Shown: positions 1 through 9,510, numbered from the stretch's first letter. The stretch is DNA of 28,264 bases from Candidatus Magasanikiibacteriota bacterium (GCA_026396555.1 JAPLWO010000065.1:1-28264), one strand, 5' to 3'. The notes: a model not told the origin generated them from the sequence alone. A program made the numbers and translations.

Positions 1-997
1 CACCCGTTCCATATCCTGCGAGCACATAATCAGAAATCCACACTGGTATGCGTTCACCATTCACCGGATTGATCGCGAATGTACCTGTAAACACGCCAGT
101 TTTTTCTCGCGTTGCATCTGTACGTTCAATTTCAGTTTTCCGCGCCACGGTCGCCACATAATTCTGAACTTCCGCGCGCTGCGCCGCACTCACAATTTCA
201 CTCACCAATTCATGCTCCGGCGCGAGCGTCACGTACGTCACACCAAACAACGTGTCAGGTCGCGTCGTAAAAACGCGAATTGTTTTTTCTGACCCTTCAA
301 TTTTAAATTCAATTTCCGCACCCTCACTCTTCCCAATCCATTCTTCCTGTTGTTTGCGAATTTTCGGTAAATAATTCACTGTCTCCAAATCTGAAATCAA
401 GCGATCCGCATATTTTGTAATGCCAATCATCCACTGTTCCTTTTCGCGCTTTTCGACCGGCCCACCGCAGCGATCGCACACGCCGCCCTGCGCCTCCTCG
501 TTCGCCAATCCAATTTTATCTTTCGGACACCAATTAATAATCGATTTCGCTTTGTATGCGAGTCCTGCTTTAAAAAATTGCAAGAATTGCCACTGCGTCC
601 ATTTATAATATCCCGGATCCGTCGAATTTACTTCGCGCGACCAGTCGAACGACAAACCGAGCGACTGAATCTGCGCCTTAAACGTCGCAATATTTTCCGC
701 CGTCACTTCTGCGGGCGGACGTCCGGTTTTAATCGCGTAATTTTCCGTCGGCAATCCAAACGCGTCCCACCCCATCGGATACAACACATTATTCCCCTCT
801 GCGCGTAATTTTCGCGCCAACACATCAAGCGCCACATACGAACGCGGATGACCCACGTGCAACCCCGCGCCTGACGGAAATGGAAATTCTACCAATAAAT
901 ATTTTTTTGGTTTTTCTGAAAAATCTTCGGCCTTAAAAACACCCGCGTCAAGCCACCGATCCTGCCATTTTTTATCAATTTCGCCGTGGTTATACAT
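1..997 (-). CDS. leuS: Leucine-tRNA ligase, N-terminal part (gene cut by window edge)
   Basis: Cytoplasmic leucyl-tRNA synthetase, which charges tRNA-Leu. The reverse strand from the ATG at 997 is open to the window edge (332 codons) and begins MYNHGEIDKKWQDRW. It shows the class I HIGH-type motif in the context GAGLHVGHPRSY, the NWCPKDKIGLANEE segment, a zinc-type pair CDRCGG, and the start of the CP1 editing domain (TTRPDTLFGVTY), ending at GYGTG, which in the family precedes the AVPAHD editing motif. The catalytic KMSKS half and the anticodon-binding domain lie outside the window. The start fits the family, and a promoter at 1007-1035 would start transcription only about 3 nt upstream, so the mRNA is probably leaderless. 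There is no Shine-Dalgarno sequence. The identification is secure. Confidence 0.97.
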   Translation of the reverse strand, partial: MYNHGEIDKKWQDRWLDAGVFKAEDFSEKPKKYLLVEFPFPSGAGLHVGHPRSYVALDVLARKLRAEGNNVLYPMGWDAFGLPTENYAIKTGRPPAEVTAENIATFKAQIQSLGLSFDWSREVNSTDPGYYKWTQWQFLQFFKAGLAYKAKSIINWCPKDKIGLANEEAQGGVCDRCGGPVEKREKEQWMIGITKYADRLISDLETVNYLPKIRKQQEEWIGKSEGAEIEFKIEGSEKTIRVFTTRPDTLFGVTYVTLAPEHELVSEIVSAAQRAEVQNYVATVARKTEIERTDATREKTGVFTGTFAINPVNGERIPVWISDYVLAGYGTG

Positions 998-1006
998 AGT
1001 GTATAG

Positions 1007-1035
1007 ATAGTAGCGTAACCACGCGAAAAATTCAA
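1007..1035 (-). promoter_or_regulatory. leuS promoter, predicted leaderless
   Basis: TTGAAT, 17 bp, TACTAT on the minus strand. The -10 box ends 9 nt before the leuS ATG, putting the predicted start about 3 nt upstream of it. It sits directly after the U-tract of the preceding terminator. Confidence 0.65.
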
Positions 1036-1040
1036 GCTCA

Positions 1041-1094
1041 AAAAATAAAAAAAACCGGGTCAGTGCAACAGCGAGGCCAAAGTTCTTGACCCAC
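1041..1094 (-). terminator. Rho-independent terminator of the 190-residue gene
   Basis: On the minus strand GGGTCA (1092-1087) pairs with TGACCC (1062-1057), followed by CGG and a long U-rich tract (1054-1041). The loop is about 24 nt, so the stem is modest, but the U-tract is strong. Confidence 0.7.
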
Positions 1095-1123
1095 TATCAA
1101 CCACTGCCCGTCAATTACCTGAA

Positions 1124-1696
1124 CTACCAATCACACATGACCCAAATCTGACCGTCGACGATCCTGAGCACCGGACGTTTCTCGCCGTCCGGGACTACGA
1201 TGTCCTGCTGTTTCGCCCGTGGAGGAGCGAAGAAAATCCGAATGTTGTAGAGATTTGGAATCCGTTTTCCCGCTATGTCGAAGACTGGATCACGAAATAC
1301 ACGCGGCACCCACGGTCCGTTTGCTGCAATGAGCAGCAGTGCTTGTTTCGCAAGCGCAAATTCATCTGGCGTCTGCTGAAGATCTGCCGCCCGTGCGAAG
1401 TCGAATGCTGCGAAGTACGCTGCGTAACGTGGATCCACGATTTGACGACCGATAGAACGCGTCGCCGCAACCATGCACCAATCAGGTTCTGAAAGCAGGT
1501 CGCATAGAAACGGAATTGGGTCCATGAACCCAACCTGTCCGATCCGATACGCCCACCCTTCTCGTGGCATTCGCTCACGCGCCAAATGCGGCAGCACGCT
1601 TGAAAACGGCGCGAACTGCTGACCGTGGGGCGAAAAAAACTCAATGATCACTCGATTTATACGTACCGCTGGAAGCGGTGTTGAGCCTGGACCCAT
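1124..1696 (-). CDS. Hypothetical protein, 190 residues (orphan, Shine-Dalgarno class)
   Basis: I do not recognise a family. The 190-residue product has no signal peptide or obvious membrane segment. It is rich in Pro, Arg and aromatic residues and looks like a soluble globular protein. The start is well supported: an AGGAGG repeat (1699-1707) gives an optimal spacing of 5 nt, and a TTGACA/TGTAAT promoter lies about 40 nt upstream. The gene is monocistronic, between leuS and the giant surface protein, with its own terminator. Its codons are G/C-richer and it has fewer A/T runs than leuS or the giant gene, a style shared with the genes at 9645-10859 and 26233-28074. That it encodes protein is likely; the function is unknown. 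Confidence 0.75.
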   Translation of the reverse strand: MGPGSTPLPAVRINRVIIEFFSPHGQQFAPFSSVLPHLARERMPREGWAYRIGQVGFMDPIPFLCDLLSEPDWCMVAATRSIGRQIVDPRYAAYFAAFDFARAADLQQTPDEFALAKQALLLIAANGPWVPRVFRDPVFDIAGKRIPNLYNIRIFFAPPRAKQQDIVVPDGEKRPVLRIVDGQIWVMCDW

Positions 1697-1698
1697 TT

Positions 1699-1707
1699 CC
1701 TCCTCCT
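1699..1707 (-). promoter_or_regulatory. Shine-Dalgarno repeat AGGAGGAGG
   Basis: A strong ribosome binding site before the ATG at 1696, unlike most genes here. The leader also carries a small hairpin (GCAGC/GCTGC) upstream of it. Confidence 0.85.
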
Positions 1708-1740
1708 ATTGCTGTGCAGCGAATCTGCTGCGTGGCGCGC

Positions 1741-1769
1741 ATTACACCACGATTTTATAAATATGTCAA
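1741..1769 (-). promoter_or_regulatory. Promoter of the 190-residue gene
   Basis: Perfect TTGACA, 17 bp, TGTAAT. The -35 box touches the stop codon of the giant surface gene (TAG, 1770-1772). The predicted leader is about 37 nt. Confidence 0.75.
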
Positions 1770-4700
1770 CTAAGCGGCCACAAGCTTAGGCGGCGCAAGT
1801 TTTATGTCCTGCGCGAGTACAGATCCGCCCGGCGCATCTGGAACAGAAACTGTTCCCGTCGTCGCTGTCTCATATCCCTGCTTTTCAACCATGACATAAT
1901 AATCATTTTTTCCAACCAAAAACGCGTACCGGCCTTCATTATCCGTCACCTGAGTTTCGAGTAATTTGTTGTACTGTTTATCAAAAATACGAACTACCGC
2001 GCGTGAAACCGGTTTGCCCGTTACCGCGTCCGTAATTATCGCCCATGATTTTGGTTTGCGTGGCGCGGCAAGTCGACGGAACACAAAATAACTCACCACA
2101 TGCGCCGCTAAAAATGCACCGACGATCGGCGTTGGTGAGACTGCGAACGAAACCGCGGTCAACGCAACGCCAGACGCGCTTAATGCACTCGCCAATTTTT
2201 GTTTTGTTTTTTCGCGCAAAATTTCCTTCGTTGGTTTTTGTTCACCGCCTGGATCTAATGGCAAGTTATACGAAACATGCGACGACGCTGCCAAATTCAA
2301 CGCACCACCCGTATATAAATCCGTCAGTTTTCCATCGTCAGTTTTTCCTGTTAAAAACGCAGGTGGAAAATTGTAACTTGGTTTTGTAACTTCGATCGAG
2401 TAAGAACCTGGTTCAACAAAGAATTGATATCGGCCGTCTCGATCTGTCACACTTGATTGCACCACGCGCTGTGTTTTTGTATCCACGATGCGAACTAACG
2501 CCAAATCAGCCGGCATTTTTGTAAATGCATTGTACGTCATCCCCCATCCTGTGCGGCGTTTGCGCGTGAATAAAAAGAGTGGCTGCGTGAACAAAAATCT
2601 GAAATACAACGCGATCTGTCCAAAATTTAATGCACTTCCTACAGTCGCAACAGTTGCAACCGCAGCTGCAGGCACCACGACCGCTTGGTTAACAGCCTGA
2701 ACTTGTGGTTGAGCCGCAACATCTGAAACAGCTTTTGCAGCAGCTGTCGCAGCGCGTGAAACACGAGCCGCCGCCAATTTCGTTTGCGTCACAACCTGCG
2801 CAGCAACCGGCGACGAATCACTAAAATTTTGAATCGCTTGCGCAACTTGTTGATTCGCGGTATCCACAATCGAAACTGGAATTTGGTCTGGCAACAACGG
2901 TTCTGTCGTTGAGGCAGTCACCAAAGGAACTGTCGATGTTGTTTCATAGGTCGACGATGTTGCGCCGCCGCCTCCACCAACTGAAGGAGTTGTGGGCGTT
3001 GGTGTATCAGGTTCTGCAGGAGGTTTAATGGGCGGCGGAATTATAATTACTTTTTTCAATTCAACATTTCTCTGCACCGCGTCGATCAAAGTGTTTTTAT
3101 TATCAAAAGATTTAAATTCAAGAGAATACACTCCTGATACATCAGGCAATAAAAGTGGTAGTTTCCACGAGCCATTCATACCAGCAAGTGTAATAAATGT
3201 TTTCTTTCCGTCAAGTGTTACAACAACGGAACTTCCCGGCATTGAAGTACCATATGCACTAAATGTTGGAGAGTTCACCACCACACCATCTATCGGTGAT
3301 GAAACAGAAAGCGAAACAAGCGGTTCAGCAGCAAGCACCGCAAAAAAAGCGTCAATATCTGCACTGCGATTTCCCAACGCATCTCGCGTATGAGCGACTA
3401 TGTGATAACTCGCAGGCGCAAATGAACCTTGCGGTACAAAACCCCATGATCCATCTGGCCCAGAAGTAAACGTCGCAGAATCTACTAATGTGGCACCATT
3501 TAAAATCGACACATCAATCGTAGTCAACGGCTCTGCTGTTCCAAAAACTGCGACAGTTGTGCCAACAATTTTTGCCCCATCTGCAGGGCTTACAATTTGT
3601 GGAACTGGTGGTGGTGTAGTATCAAGCAAAATATGCGCAGAATAAATTGCGCTTTCAAGCCCGTCCACATCTCTATATTTAATATAAACCACATGATCTC
3701 CATCGCCCGTAGCAACTGTCCAGTTTACCGCACCCATGACTGACTGCCATACCCCCGTTGCAAATGTGGCGCTATTTGATATCTTCATCTGCGTTGCGCT
3801 TTCACTATAAGCAGGAATAAGAATAATACTAGTTGACGAAGTCATTCCTGAATTTCCAAATGAATTAATTGCCAACGAGCCTGTCGGAGCTAAGGGGCTT
3901 ACAGGGGGTGTTGAAGTCGCGGTTGAATCATACGTGATAGATTGCACCGCAATAGTAGATTCATTTCCCGTTGATGACACAACTTTTGCATATAATGTTT
4001 TAAGCCCCGCAACTGCGCTCGTAAACAAATGTGTGAATGCACTCGTGTATGACTCTAAAACAGCACCTACAAAAGATGAATTTTCAGAAATTGACATTTG
4101 TACTGCGTTTGTTGCTGTTAAAATAACAGAAACAAACGTTGATGTTGTTGACGTGGATCCACCATTTAGCACAAAAGATGCAATGGTAGGAATTACCGCA
4201 TTATGCGAATTACAACCCGACGTCCCGCACGGATCCACCGTAACGGTTGGTGTCGTTGATGACATATATAAAGTTAGTGTTTGATCTTGCGCTATCAAAT
4301 TCGCACTTGTCGACGACGCGTATAAACCACCAACATCGGCCGTAGAAATAACGAAAGGATTGTAGCCACCCGCAGTATTTCCTGTCGATCCATTGGTTAA
4401 TTTTATCGCCGTAAAATAATCAGAATACGGTGTCAAACCACTGACATTTGTTGTCATGACCGTAGAACTCGACGAGAGCGTATCATGAATTGTTACCGTC
4501 GCGCCTGAAACAGGCGCGCTATACGTGTCTAAAATTTGTCCGCGTGTTTTATATAACAAATTAATCGCACCCGCACCCGTTAAACTCGCAGAACTTGCTG
4601 TTATAACCGGAGCCTTCAACGAATTATCCGCAGACGACGAATCACACAAATCAAAATCACCGCTCGTTACTGCTTGAAAATCCGTCAACACGTTACTCGA

Positions 4701-7022
4701 AGAGTTTCCTGCAAATAATAATCCACACGTATTACCCGTTGAAGTCGCAGCTGAAAATGTGTTGCCCGTTGAACCAGTTTCAAAATCAAACCCGGCCCCA
4801 TAAAAAAGACGAGATCGAGTTAACGTTGGTGGTGTTGTAAAACCTGGAGCAACAGAAACTCCAGCCGAAGCAACGCCCGCGCTATCATACGTAAAAATTC
4901 CGCCGGAAACCGTAAATGCGCTTGTTACAAATTTATCAACAACGACGCCGAAACCTGAACAAGCCGCTGTGACAGAAGCCTCTGAAGCGTATAAATCATT
5001 TGGCGCCCACATGGTCATTCTCGCACCTCCTAAGCTTGGAACACTGACCAACGCAACATTCCAATTACCTGTTGCTGCGCCAACCGCGGTAGCCACATCT
5101 AGACTATCATCTGTATTCTGAGTTGTGCAGCCTGGACCGCTTAAAATAAGCGTATTTTGTGCGGTTCCTCCCAGAGCAGTTCCATCTGAATAATTATTTC
5201 CCGCGTAACTGAGGGCGCTGACACTGATCAGATAATTTACAGCGGTACTGGAAGTAAATCCTGTCGCATACACTGTACTAAATGCTGAATTTGTTACGCC
5301 TGACAAAACTAATCCATTTGGGCTGTAGCCAGTGGTCTTTGTAATTTTAACATCTGAAATTGTCGCACTCGCCGCATTACTAATTTTAATTGCCTGAGAA
5401 CCCGCTGTGCACGTATCTCTAAATTGAACGCCTGAAATTGAAAGCGAATTAATGCCATTAAAAACAGGGCCGTTCGCAGTTCCTACACACGTAACAATTG
5501 AAGGAGTGCCTGCACCAATTCCAGATGCCGCACCCGTAATTGTCAGACCTGACGTAAGTTGCGTACTCGACGCAATAGTACCCATGGTATACGTTCCTGA
5601 CGAAAGATGGACAGTATCTCCATTTCGTAATCCTGCTGTCGATGTAACAATTGAAACGGTATTTGTTGCATCAACCGAACTATAATCGACAGTTCCCCCA
5701 TCAGCCACATAAATATTATTTCGTCGCGCGGCACTGTATGCACCCATGTCAACCGACCCATTTACATCCAAGTAATCACTCCACGGTGCTGGATATAAAT
5801 CATCAGCTGTTGAAGCATTTTCTAATCGTAAATGAGGATCTGTCGTTTTATCATGCGATCCGACGACAACTGCTGCAGTACCATAATTTCTGAGAGCCTG
5901 ACCAAATCCATAGGTTCCATTGTAATCATTCGTAACTGTAATTAAATTGGAGGTGTTTCGCTCAAAACGAAACCCAACGACACCTCCATTACCTATATAT
6001 GTAGGCGTTGAATTATACAATAAATTATAATTCGCATTTACAATTAGGTTTGCACCCGATGGGGTATTAAAAAGAATTGTGTCACCTACCGTTAGCGGCC
6101 ACACTACCGTGTTGTGATTGAACTGAACATTTGTATCTATGACTACAAAACCTCCACTTCCGAATGACAGTAGTGGTTGTACCATGGTAAATGGAACTGA
6201 AATAAAATTACCATTAAGCGTAAAATTTCCAGAACTCATTCTAAGAATCGGGTTATCAACACTTGTTTTTATACCTGTGAACTTAAGTGTATTAGTTGCA
6301 AAAACTAGATCGCCACCCACAAGTGACCAAGTGATGCCGTCAAAATTATTAATAGTAAATGTATTATTTGTAATCGTAGTCAGTACAGGCGGAGAACCTA
6401 ATTGTGTAATAATTGAGGCAAAACTGAGTGAGCCCACCAATGAATTTCCATCAATAAGCGGATTTGTTGAGTTTGTCAACGTGATCAATATATTTCCTGT
6501 ATTATTTTGAATGATGGGATTTGTTCCATTCAGAGTAATCGTTGACCATGAGGCTAGGTCAAACGTATTTCCAATAACCGAAATATTAGCGTTACTAAGC
6601 GTTCCGTTAATAGCAACATTCCTGATATTACAATTATTGACCGAACCACCTGATGTAGTGCCAAAATCAATAGTTGTCGTAGACGCACCAGCTAAAACAC
6701 CGATATATGCACCACTATTCAAACAATCAATCGCAATATTATTAAACGAAGGTGTCAGAGTTGGATTCGGATACCCTGTTTCAGTTGTAGGATCGTATGT
6801 TGCATTCACTTGAACAGTACCCCCACTAGTAAGCAATGCGTCGGCGTACGCCGCAGTAATCGTTGTATGATCGCAACCGCTCGCACACACCGTAACAGTT
6901 CCAGCTGCCTGTACTTTCATGACGGCAAAAAAAGTCCCGATCAGCGCGACATATATTAAAAAAATGGCGATCCAAATTTTATCTTTTAAATTCTCGAATT
7001 TACTACTAAATGCAAAATGCAT
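1770..7022 (-). CDS. Giant cell-surface protein: beta-helix, Ig-like and two carboxypeptidase-regulatory-like domains
   Basis: A 1750-residue envelope protein, probably an adhesin or S-layer-associated protein. Residues about 14-38 form one hydrophobic segment (signal or anchor). Residues about 40-900 are low-complexity Ser/Thr/Asn/Gly sequence with many short N-x-I/F-T turns, typical of right-handed parallel beta-helices. Ig-like repeats follow (for example the stretch around PVPQIVSPADG), then a Pro/Thr/Gly linker with GGGGG. The C-terminus is unusual: a hydrophobic region about 1448-1488, a carboxypeptidase-regulatory-like domain about 1489-1609 (TDRDGRYQFFV), a second hydrophobic region about 1610-1653, and a second such domain about 1654-1750 (TDNEGRYAFLV). 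The start lies inside a short hairpin behind a TATAAT box. The domain types are inferred from pattern, not from a search. The exact ligand or role is unknown. Confidence 0.85.
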   Translation of the reverse strand: MHFAFSSKFENLKDKIWIAIFLIYVALIGTFFAVMKVQAAGTVTVCASGCDHTTITAAYADALLTSGGTVQVNATYDPTTETGYPNPTLTPSFNNIAIDCLNSGAYIGVLAGASTTTIDFGTTSGGSVNNCNIRNVAINGTLSNANISVIGNTFDLASWSTITLNGTNPIIQNNTGNILITLTNSTNPLIDGNSLVGSLSFASIITQLGSPPVLTTITNNTFTINNFDGITWSLVGGDLVFATNTLKFTGIKTSVDNPILRMSSGNFTLNGNFISVPFTMVQPLLSFGSGGFVVIDTNVQFNHNTVVWPLTVGDTILFNTPSGANLIVNANYNLLYNSTPTYIGNGGVVGFRFERNTSNLITVTNDYNGTYGFGQALRNYGTAAVVVGSHDKTTDPHLRLENASTADDLYPAPWSDYLDVNGSVDMGAYSAARRNNIYVADGGTVDYSSVDATNTVSIVTSTAGLRNGDTVHLSSGTYTMGTIASSTQLTSGLTITGAASGIGAGTPSIVTCVGTANGPVFNGINSLSISGVQFRDTCTAGSQAIKISNAASATISDVKITKTTGYSPNGLVLSGVTNSAFSTVYATGFTSSTAVNYLISVSALSYAGNNYSDGTALGGTAQNTLILSGPGCTTQNTDDSLDVATAVGAATGNWNVALVSVPSLGGARMTMWAPNDLYASEASVTAACSGFGVVVDKFVTSAFTVSGGIFTYDSAGVASAGVSVAPGFTTPPTLTRSRLFYGAGFDFETGSTGNTFSAATSTGNTCGLLFAGNSSSNVLTDFQAVTSGDFDLCDSSSADNSLKAPVITASSASLTGAGAINLLYKTRGQILDTYSAPVSGATVTIHDTLSSSSTVMTTNVSGLTPYSDYFTAIKLTNGSTGNTAGGYNPFVISTADVGGLYASSTSANLIAQDQTLTLYMSSTTPTVTVDPCGTSGCNSHNAVIPTIASFVLNGGSTSTTSTFVSVILTATNAVQMSISENSSFVGAVLESYTSAFTHLFTSAVAGLKTLYAKVVSSTGNESTIAVQSITYDSTATSTPPVSPLAPTGSLAINSFGNSGMTSSTSIILIPAYSESATQMKISNSATFATGVWQSVMGAVNWTVATGDGDHVVYIKYRDVDGLESAIYSAHILLDTTPPPVPQIVSPADGAKIVGTTVAVFGTAEPLTTIDVSILNGATLVDSATFTSGPDGSWGFVPQGSFAPASYHIVAHTRDALGNRSADIDAFFAVLAAEPLVSLSVSSPIDGVVVNSPTFSAYGTSMPGSSVVVTLDGKKTFITLAGMNGSWKLPLLLPDVSGVYSLEFKSFDNKNTLIDAVQRNVELKKVIIIPPPIKPPAEPDTPTPTTPSVGGGGGATSSTYETTSTVPLVTASTTEPLLPDQIPVSIVDTANQQVAQAIQNFSDSSPVAAQVVTQTKLAAARVSRAATAAAKAVSDVAAQPQVQAVNQAVVVPAAAVATVATVGSALNFGQIALYFRFLFTQPLFLFTRKRRTGWGMTYNAFTKMPADLALVRIVDTKTQRVVQSSVTDRDGRYQFFVEPGSYSIEVTKPSYNFPPAFLTGKTDDGKLTDLYTGGALNLAASSHVSYNLPLDPGGEQKPTKEILREKTKQKLASALSASGVALTAVSFAVSPTPIVGAFLAAHVVSYFVFRRLAAPRKPKSWAIITDAVTGKPVSRAVVRIFDKQYNKLLETQVTDNEGRYAFLVGKNDYYVMVEKQGYETATTGTVSVPDAPGGSVLAQDIKLAPPKLVAA

Positions 7023-7040
7023 AGGTCGTGGAACCTATGC
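7019..7040 (-). promoter_or_regulatory. Hairpin enclosing the giant gene's start codon
   Basis: GCATAGGT and ACCTATGC form an 8-bp inverted repeat with a 6-nt loop. The ATG (7022-7020) lies in the 3' arm, so the hairpin could mask initiation. Confidence 0.5.
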
Positions 7041-7069
7041 ATTATAGCGGTTTTTGTCTTTTATTACAG
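7041..7069 (-). promoter_or_regulatory. Promoter of the giant surface gene
   Basis: Perfect -10 TATAAT (7046-7041). The -35 at 17 bp (CTGTAA) is poor. The predicted leader is about 11-12 nt and contains the start-codon hairpin. Confidence 0.55.
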
Positions 7070-7081
7070 CGTGTTGATAAC

Positions 7082-7396
7082 TTATTTTGGAAGCATCGCC
7101 TTCAACTGCTCAAGTGTCTGTACACCTGCTGTTTGTGCGACCGGTTTTCCGTCTTTGAAAACGATAAACGTTGGGATCGACATGATATTGAACTTATTTG
7201 AAATCTCCGTATTTTCGTCAACATTCACTTTTCCGATTTTCACTCCTTTTCCATCGAGTTCATGCGATAAATTATCAATCACCGGTCCCATCATACGGCA
7301 TGGTCCGCACCATGGTGCCCAAAAATCAACAAACACTGGCTCTGAACTCTTCAAAACTTCGGCTTCAAAATTTGCATCAGTAAATTCACGTGCCAT
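7082..7396 (-). CDS. trxA: Thioredoxin
   Basis: Small cytoplasmic dithiol-disulfide oxidoreductase of 104 residues, the usual family length. The active site is WCGPC in FWAPWCGPCRMMGPV. The cis-proline region SIPTFIVFKDG and the C-terminal helix ending LEQLKAMLPK are intact. I place the start at MAREFTDANF (7396). The upstream in-frame ATG at 7429 lies upstream of the predicted transcription start (the -10 box is 7426-7421). No Shine-Dalgarno sequence is visible. It follows infB but has its own promoter. It could supply reducing power, though nothing shows that it serves the VKOR operon. Confidence 0.96.
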   Translation of the reverse strand: MAREFTDANFEAEVLKSSEPVFVDFWAPWCGPCRMMGPVIDNLSHELDGKGVKIGKVNVDENTEISNKFNIMSIPTFIVFKDGKPVAQTAGVQTLEQLKAMLPK

Positions 7397-7420
7397 AGAA
7401 AAATATGTTAGGTGAAACCT

Positions 7421-7449
7421 ATGATACACTCGCGCGCCACACCGGTCAA
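7421..7449 (-). promoter_or_regulatory. trxA promoter
   Basis: TTGACC, 17 bp, TATCAT, immediately after the infB stop (7457-7459). It is followed by AGGTTTCACCT, a small inverted repeat at the expected transcription start. Confidence 0.7.
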
Positions 7450-7456
7450 ATCAAAA

Positions 7457-9478
7457 TTATTTCGTGAACACCACCTTGCGTTTTTTCTCTTCACGCGTAA
7501 ATGCTTCGAGCACATCACCTTCCTGAAGCGGTTCTTTTCCTTCGTATTTAATACCACATTCATGACCTGCTGGAATTTCTTTCACATCTGTTTTACCCAT
7601 CTGTGTTCCAACAATTTTTCCATCTGCAATATATTCACGATTGCGATACACACGAACAAATGCGCCATTCGGAATTTTTCCTTGATCAACGCGTCCACCG
7701 ACAACCTGCGCCTTTTTATCTGTACGAAAAATCGCGAGCGTTTTAAATGTTCCGTGTTCTGTTACGACAACTTCAGCAGGAATCATTTCGTTCAAACGTT
7801 TTTCGACAAAATTAAACATGTCGTAAATGACTTTAAACAAATGTACTTCAACTTTTTTCGTTCGTGCAAGTTCTGCCGCGCTTGGCATTGGTGCTACATG
7901 AAAACCGAAAATCAATGCACCTGAGCTTTCGGCACGTGACACATCAGCTTCGGTAAAATTACCCAAACCACGCGCAATAATTTTCACACCAACTTCTTCG
8001 GTCTGATATTTTTCCAACGTTTGCGCAATTGCTTCAAGTGAACCCAACACATCAGCCTTAACAAACACATTGAGCCAGTGCTTTTTCTCTGCAGCTTCTT
8101 TATCTTCCTCATCAGCTTCTGCAGATTGTTGTTTAACAGGCGCTGCAACGATTCCTGAAGTTTTTGTTTTCTTAACTTTTGTTGCAGTTGCCATTTTTGC
8201 AACATCTAAAATATCACCAACTTCTGGTGCAACTTTAAATCCTAAAATTTTAACAGGCATTGAAGGCGGCGCTTCGTCAACAAAAATTCCCAAATGATTT
8301 TTCATCGCGCGAACCGTTCCGTAAATTTCATTGTTCACCACGATTGGATCATTTTTGTGGAGCGTTCCACCTTGCACGAGCAACGTTGCAACAGGTCCTT
8401 CACCTTTATCAACGTGCGCTTCAATAATCGTACCAATTGCTTTGCGTTTTGGATTTGCGCGAATTTTATCTGCCTCAACATCTGACACCAACAAAACAGT
8501 TTCCAACAATTTATCAATTCCTAATCCTGTTTTTGCAGAAATCGGCACGAGTGGAACATTGCCACCCCATTCTTCGATCAAAACTCCTTGATTCGACAAT
8601 TCTGTTTTTGCTTTGTCGACGTTGACGCCTTCTTTATCCATTTTGTTGAGCGCAACAACCATCGGAATTTTCGCTGCCTGAATAATTTTAATTGCTTCAA
8701 CGGTTTGAGGCATCACACCATCATCCGCCGCAACAACCAAAATCGCGATATCAGCGATACGTGCACCACGAGAACGCATAACGGTAAACGCTTCGTGACC
8801 TGGCGTGTCGATAAACGTAATCGCACGATCATTTTTTACAACCTGATATGCACCGATATGCTGCGTAATTCCACCTGATTCACCACCCATGACGTTCGTC
8901 GTACGAATCGCGTCGAGCAATTTTGTTTTTCCATGATCAACGTGACCCATGACAACAACAACCGGCGCGCGTGCAACCAAATTTTCTTCTGTTTCCGCGT
9001 CAAGCTGTTGTTTCATTTCAACAACTTGCGATGTCGACACCTCAGCTTCAGGCGCAGCACCTGCTTCGAGTTGTAAGGTAAATCCAAGATCTTCCGCAAT
9101 AATAACCGCAGTATCAAAATCAATACGTTCGTTCAAACTCGCCAAAATACCATTCTTCATGAGTTCAGAAATGATATTTGTCGCAGGCAACCCGAGCGCA
9201 GCAGCGAAATCGCGCACCGTAATCACCGCTGGTAAAATCACGATTTTACCCTCAGCTTTACGAGCTTCCTTTTCCGCGATGCGAAGCTGTTCCTTTGCGC
9301 GACGCTGTTTTTCCTTCCAATCCGCATACATGCGGCGCCAATCACGAATAATGCTGTCAGCGATTTTATCATCAACTTTCACTGCACGACGCCCAATATC
9401 GTATCCGTAATTAGGGAGTACTTCGTTCAATTCTTTGATGTTGACGCGCAAACGGCGCGATAGTTCGGTGACGTTCAT
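7457..9478 (-). CDS. infB: Translation initiation factor IF-2
   Basis: GTPase that delivers initiator tRNA to the 30S subunit. It has 673 residues, with a short N-terminal region compared with E. coli, as in many streamlined bacteria. An IF2_N-type domain opens the protein (MNVTELSRRL), with a second one at about 80-135. G motifs: GHVDHGKT (178-185), DTPGH (225-229), NKMD (278-281). A Lys/Glu-rich insertion lies in domain II, and the conserved C-terminal domains follow. The start at 9478 gives the canonical N-terminus; no clear Shine-Dalgarno sequence precedes it. Its leader of about 40 nt carries a hairpin, and a strong promoter lies at 9525-9553. Confidence 0.98.
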   Translation of the reverse strand: MNVTELSRRLRVNIKELNEVLPNYGYDIGRRAVKVDDKIADSIIRDWRRMYADWKEKQRRAKEQLRIAEKEARKAEGKIVILPAVITVRDFAAALGLPATNIISELMKNGILASLNERIDFDTAVIIAEDLGFTLQLEAGAAPEAEVSTSQVVEMKQQLDAETEENLVARAPVVVVMGHVDHGKTKLLDAIRTTNVMGGESGGITQHIGAYQVVKNDRAITFIDTPGHEAFTVMRSRGARIADIAILVVAADDGVMPQTVEAIKIIQAAKIPMVVALNKMDKEGVNVDKAKTELSNQGVLIEEWGGNVPLVPISAKTGLGIDKLLETVLLVSDVEADKIRANPKRKAIGTIIEAHVDKGEGPVATLLVQGGTLHKNDPIVVNNEIYGTVRAMKNHLGIFVDEAPPSMPVKILGFKVAPEVGDILDVAKMATATKVKKTKTSGIVAAPVKQQSAEADEEDKEAAEKKHWLNVFVKADVLGSLEAIAQTLEKYQTEEVGVKIIARGLGNFTEADVSRAESSGALIFGFHVAPMPSAAELARTKKVEVHLFKVIYDMFNFVEKRLNEMIPAEVVVTEHGTFKTLAIFRTDKKAQVVGGRVDQGKIPNGAFVRVYRNREYIADGKIVGTQMGKTDVKEIPAGHECGIKYEGKEPLQEGDVLEAFTREEKKRKVVFTK

Positions 9479-9493
9479 GGGAGTGGAAGTTCA

Positions 9494-9510
9494 TTGGCCA
9501 AGTCGGCCAA
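9494..9510 (-). promoter_or_regulatory. Hairpin in the infB 5' leader
   Basis: TTGGCC and GGCCAA form a 6-bp stem with a 5-nt loop between the infB promoter and its ATG. It lies about 16 nt before the start codon and could affect initiation or mRNA stability. Confidence 0.5.

Noticed and set aside
2045..6813. Several plus-strand open frames of 60-130 codons opposite the giant surface gene
   Set aside because: They are antisense shadows of repetitive Ser/Thr-rich codons, with no start signals or recognisable products.
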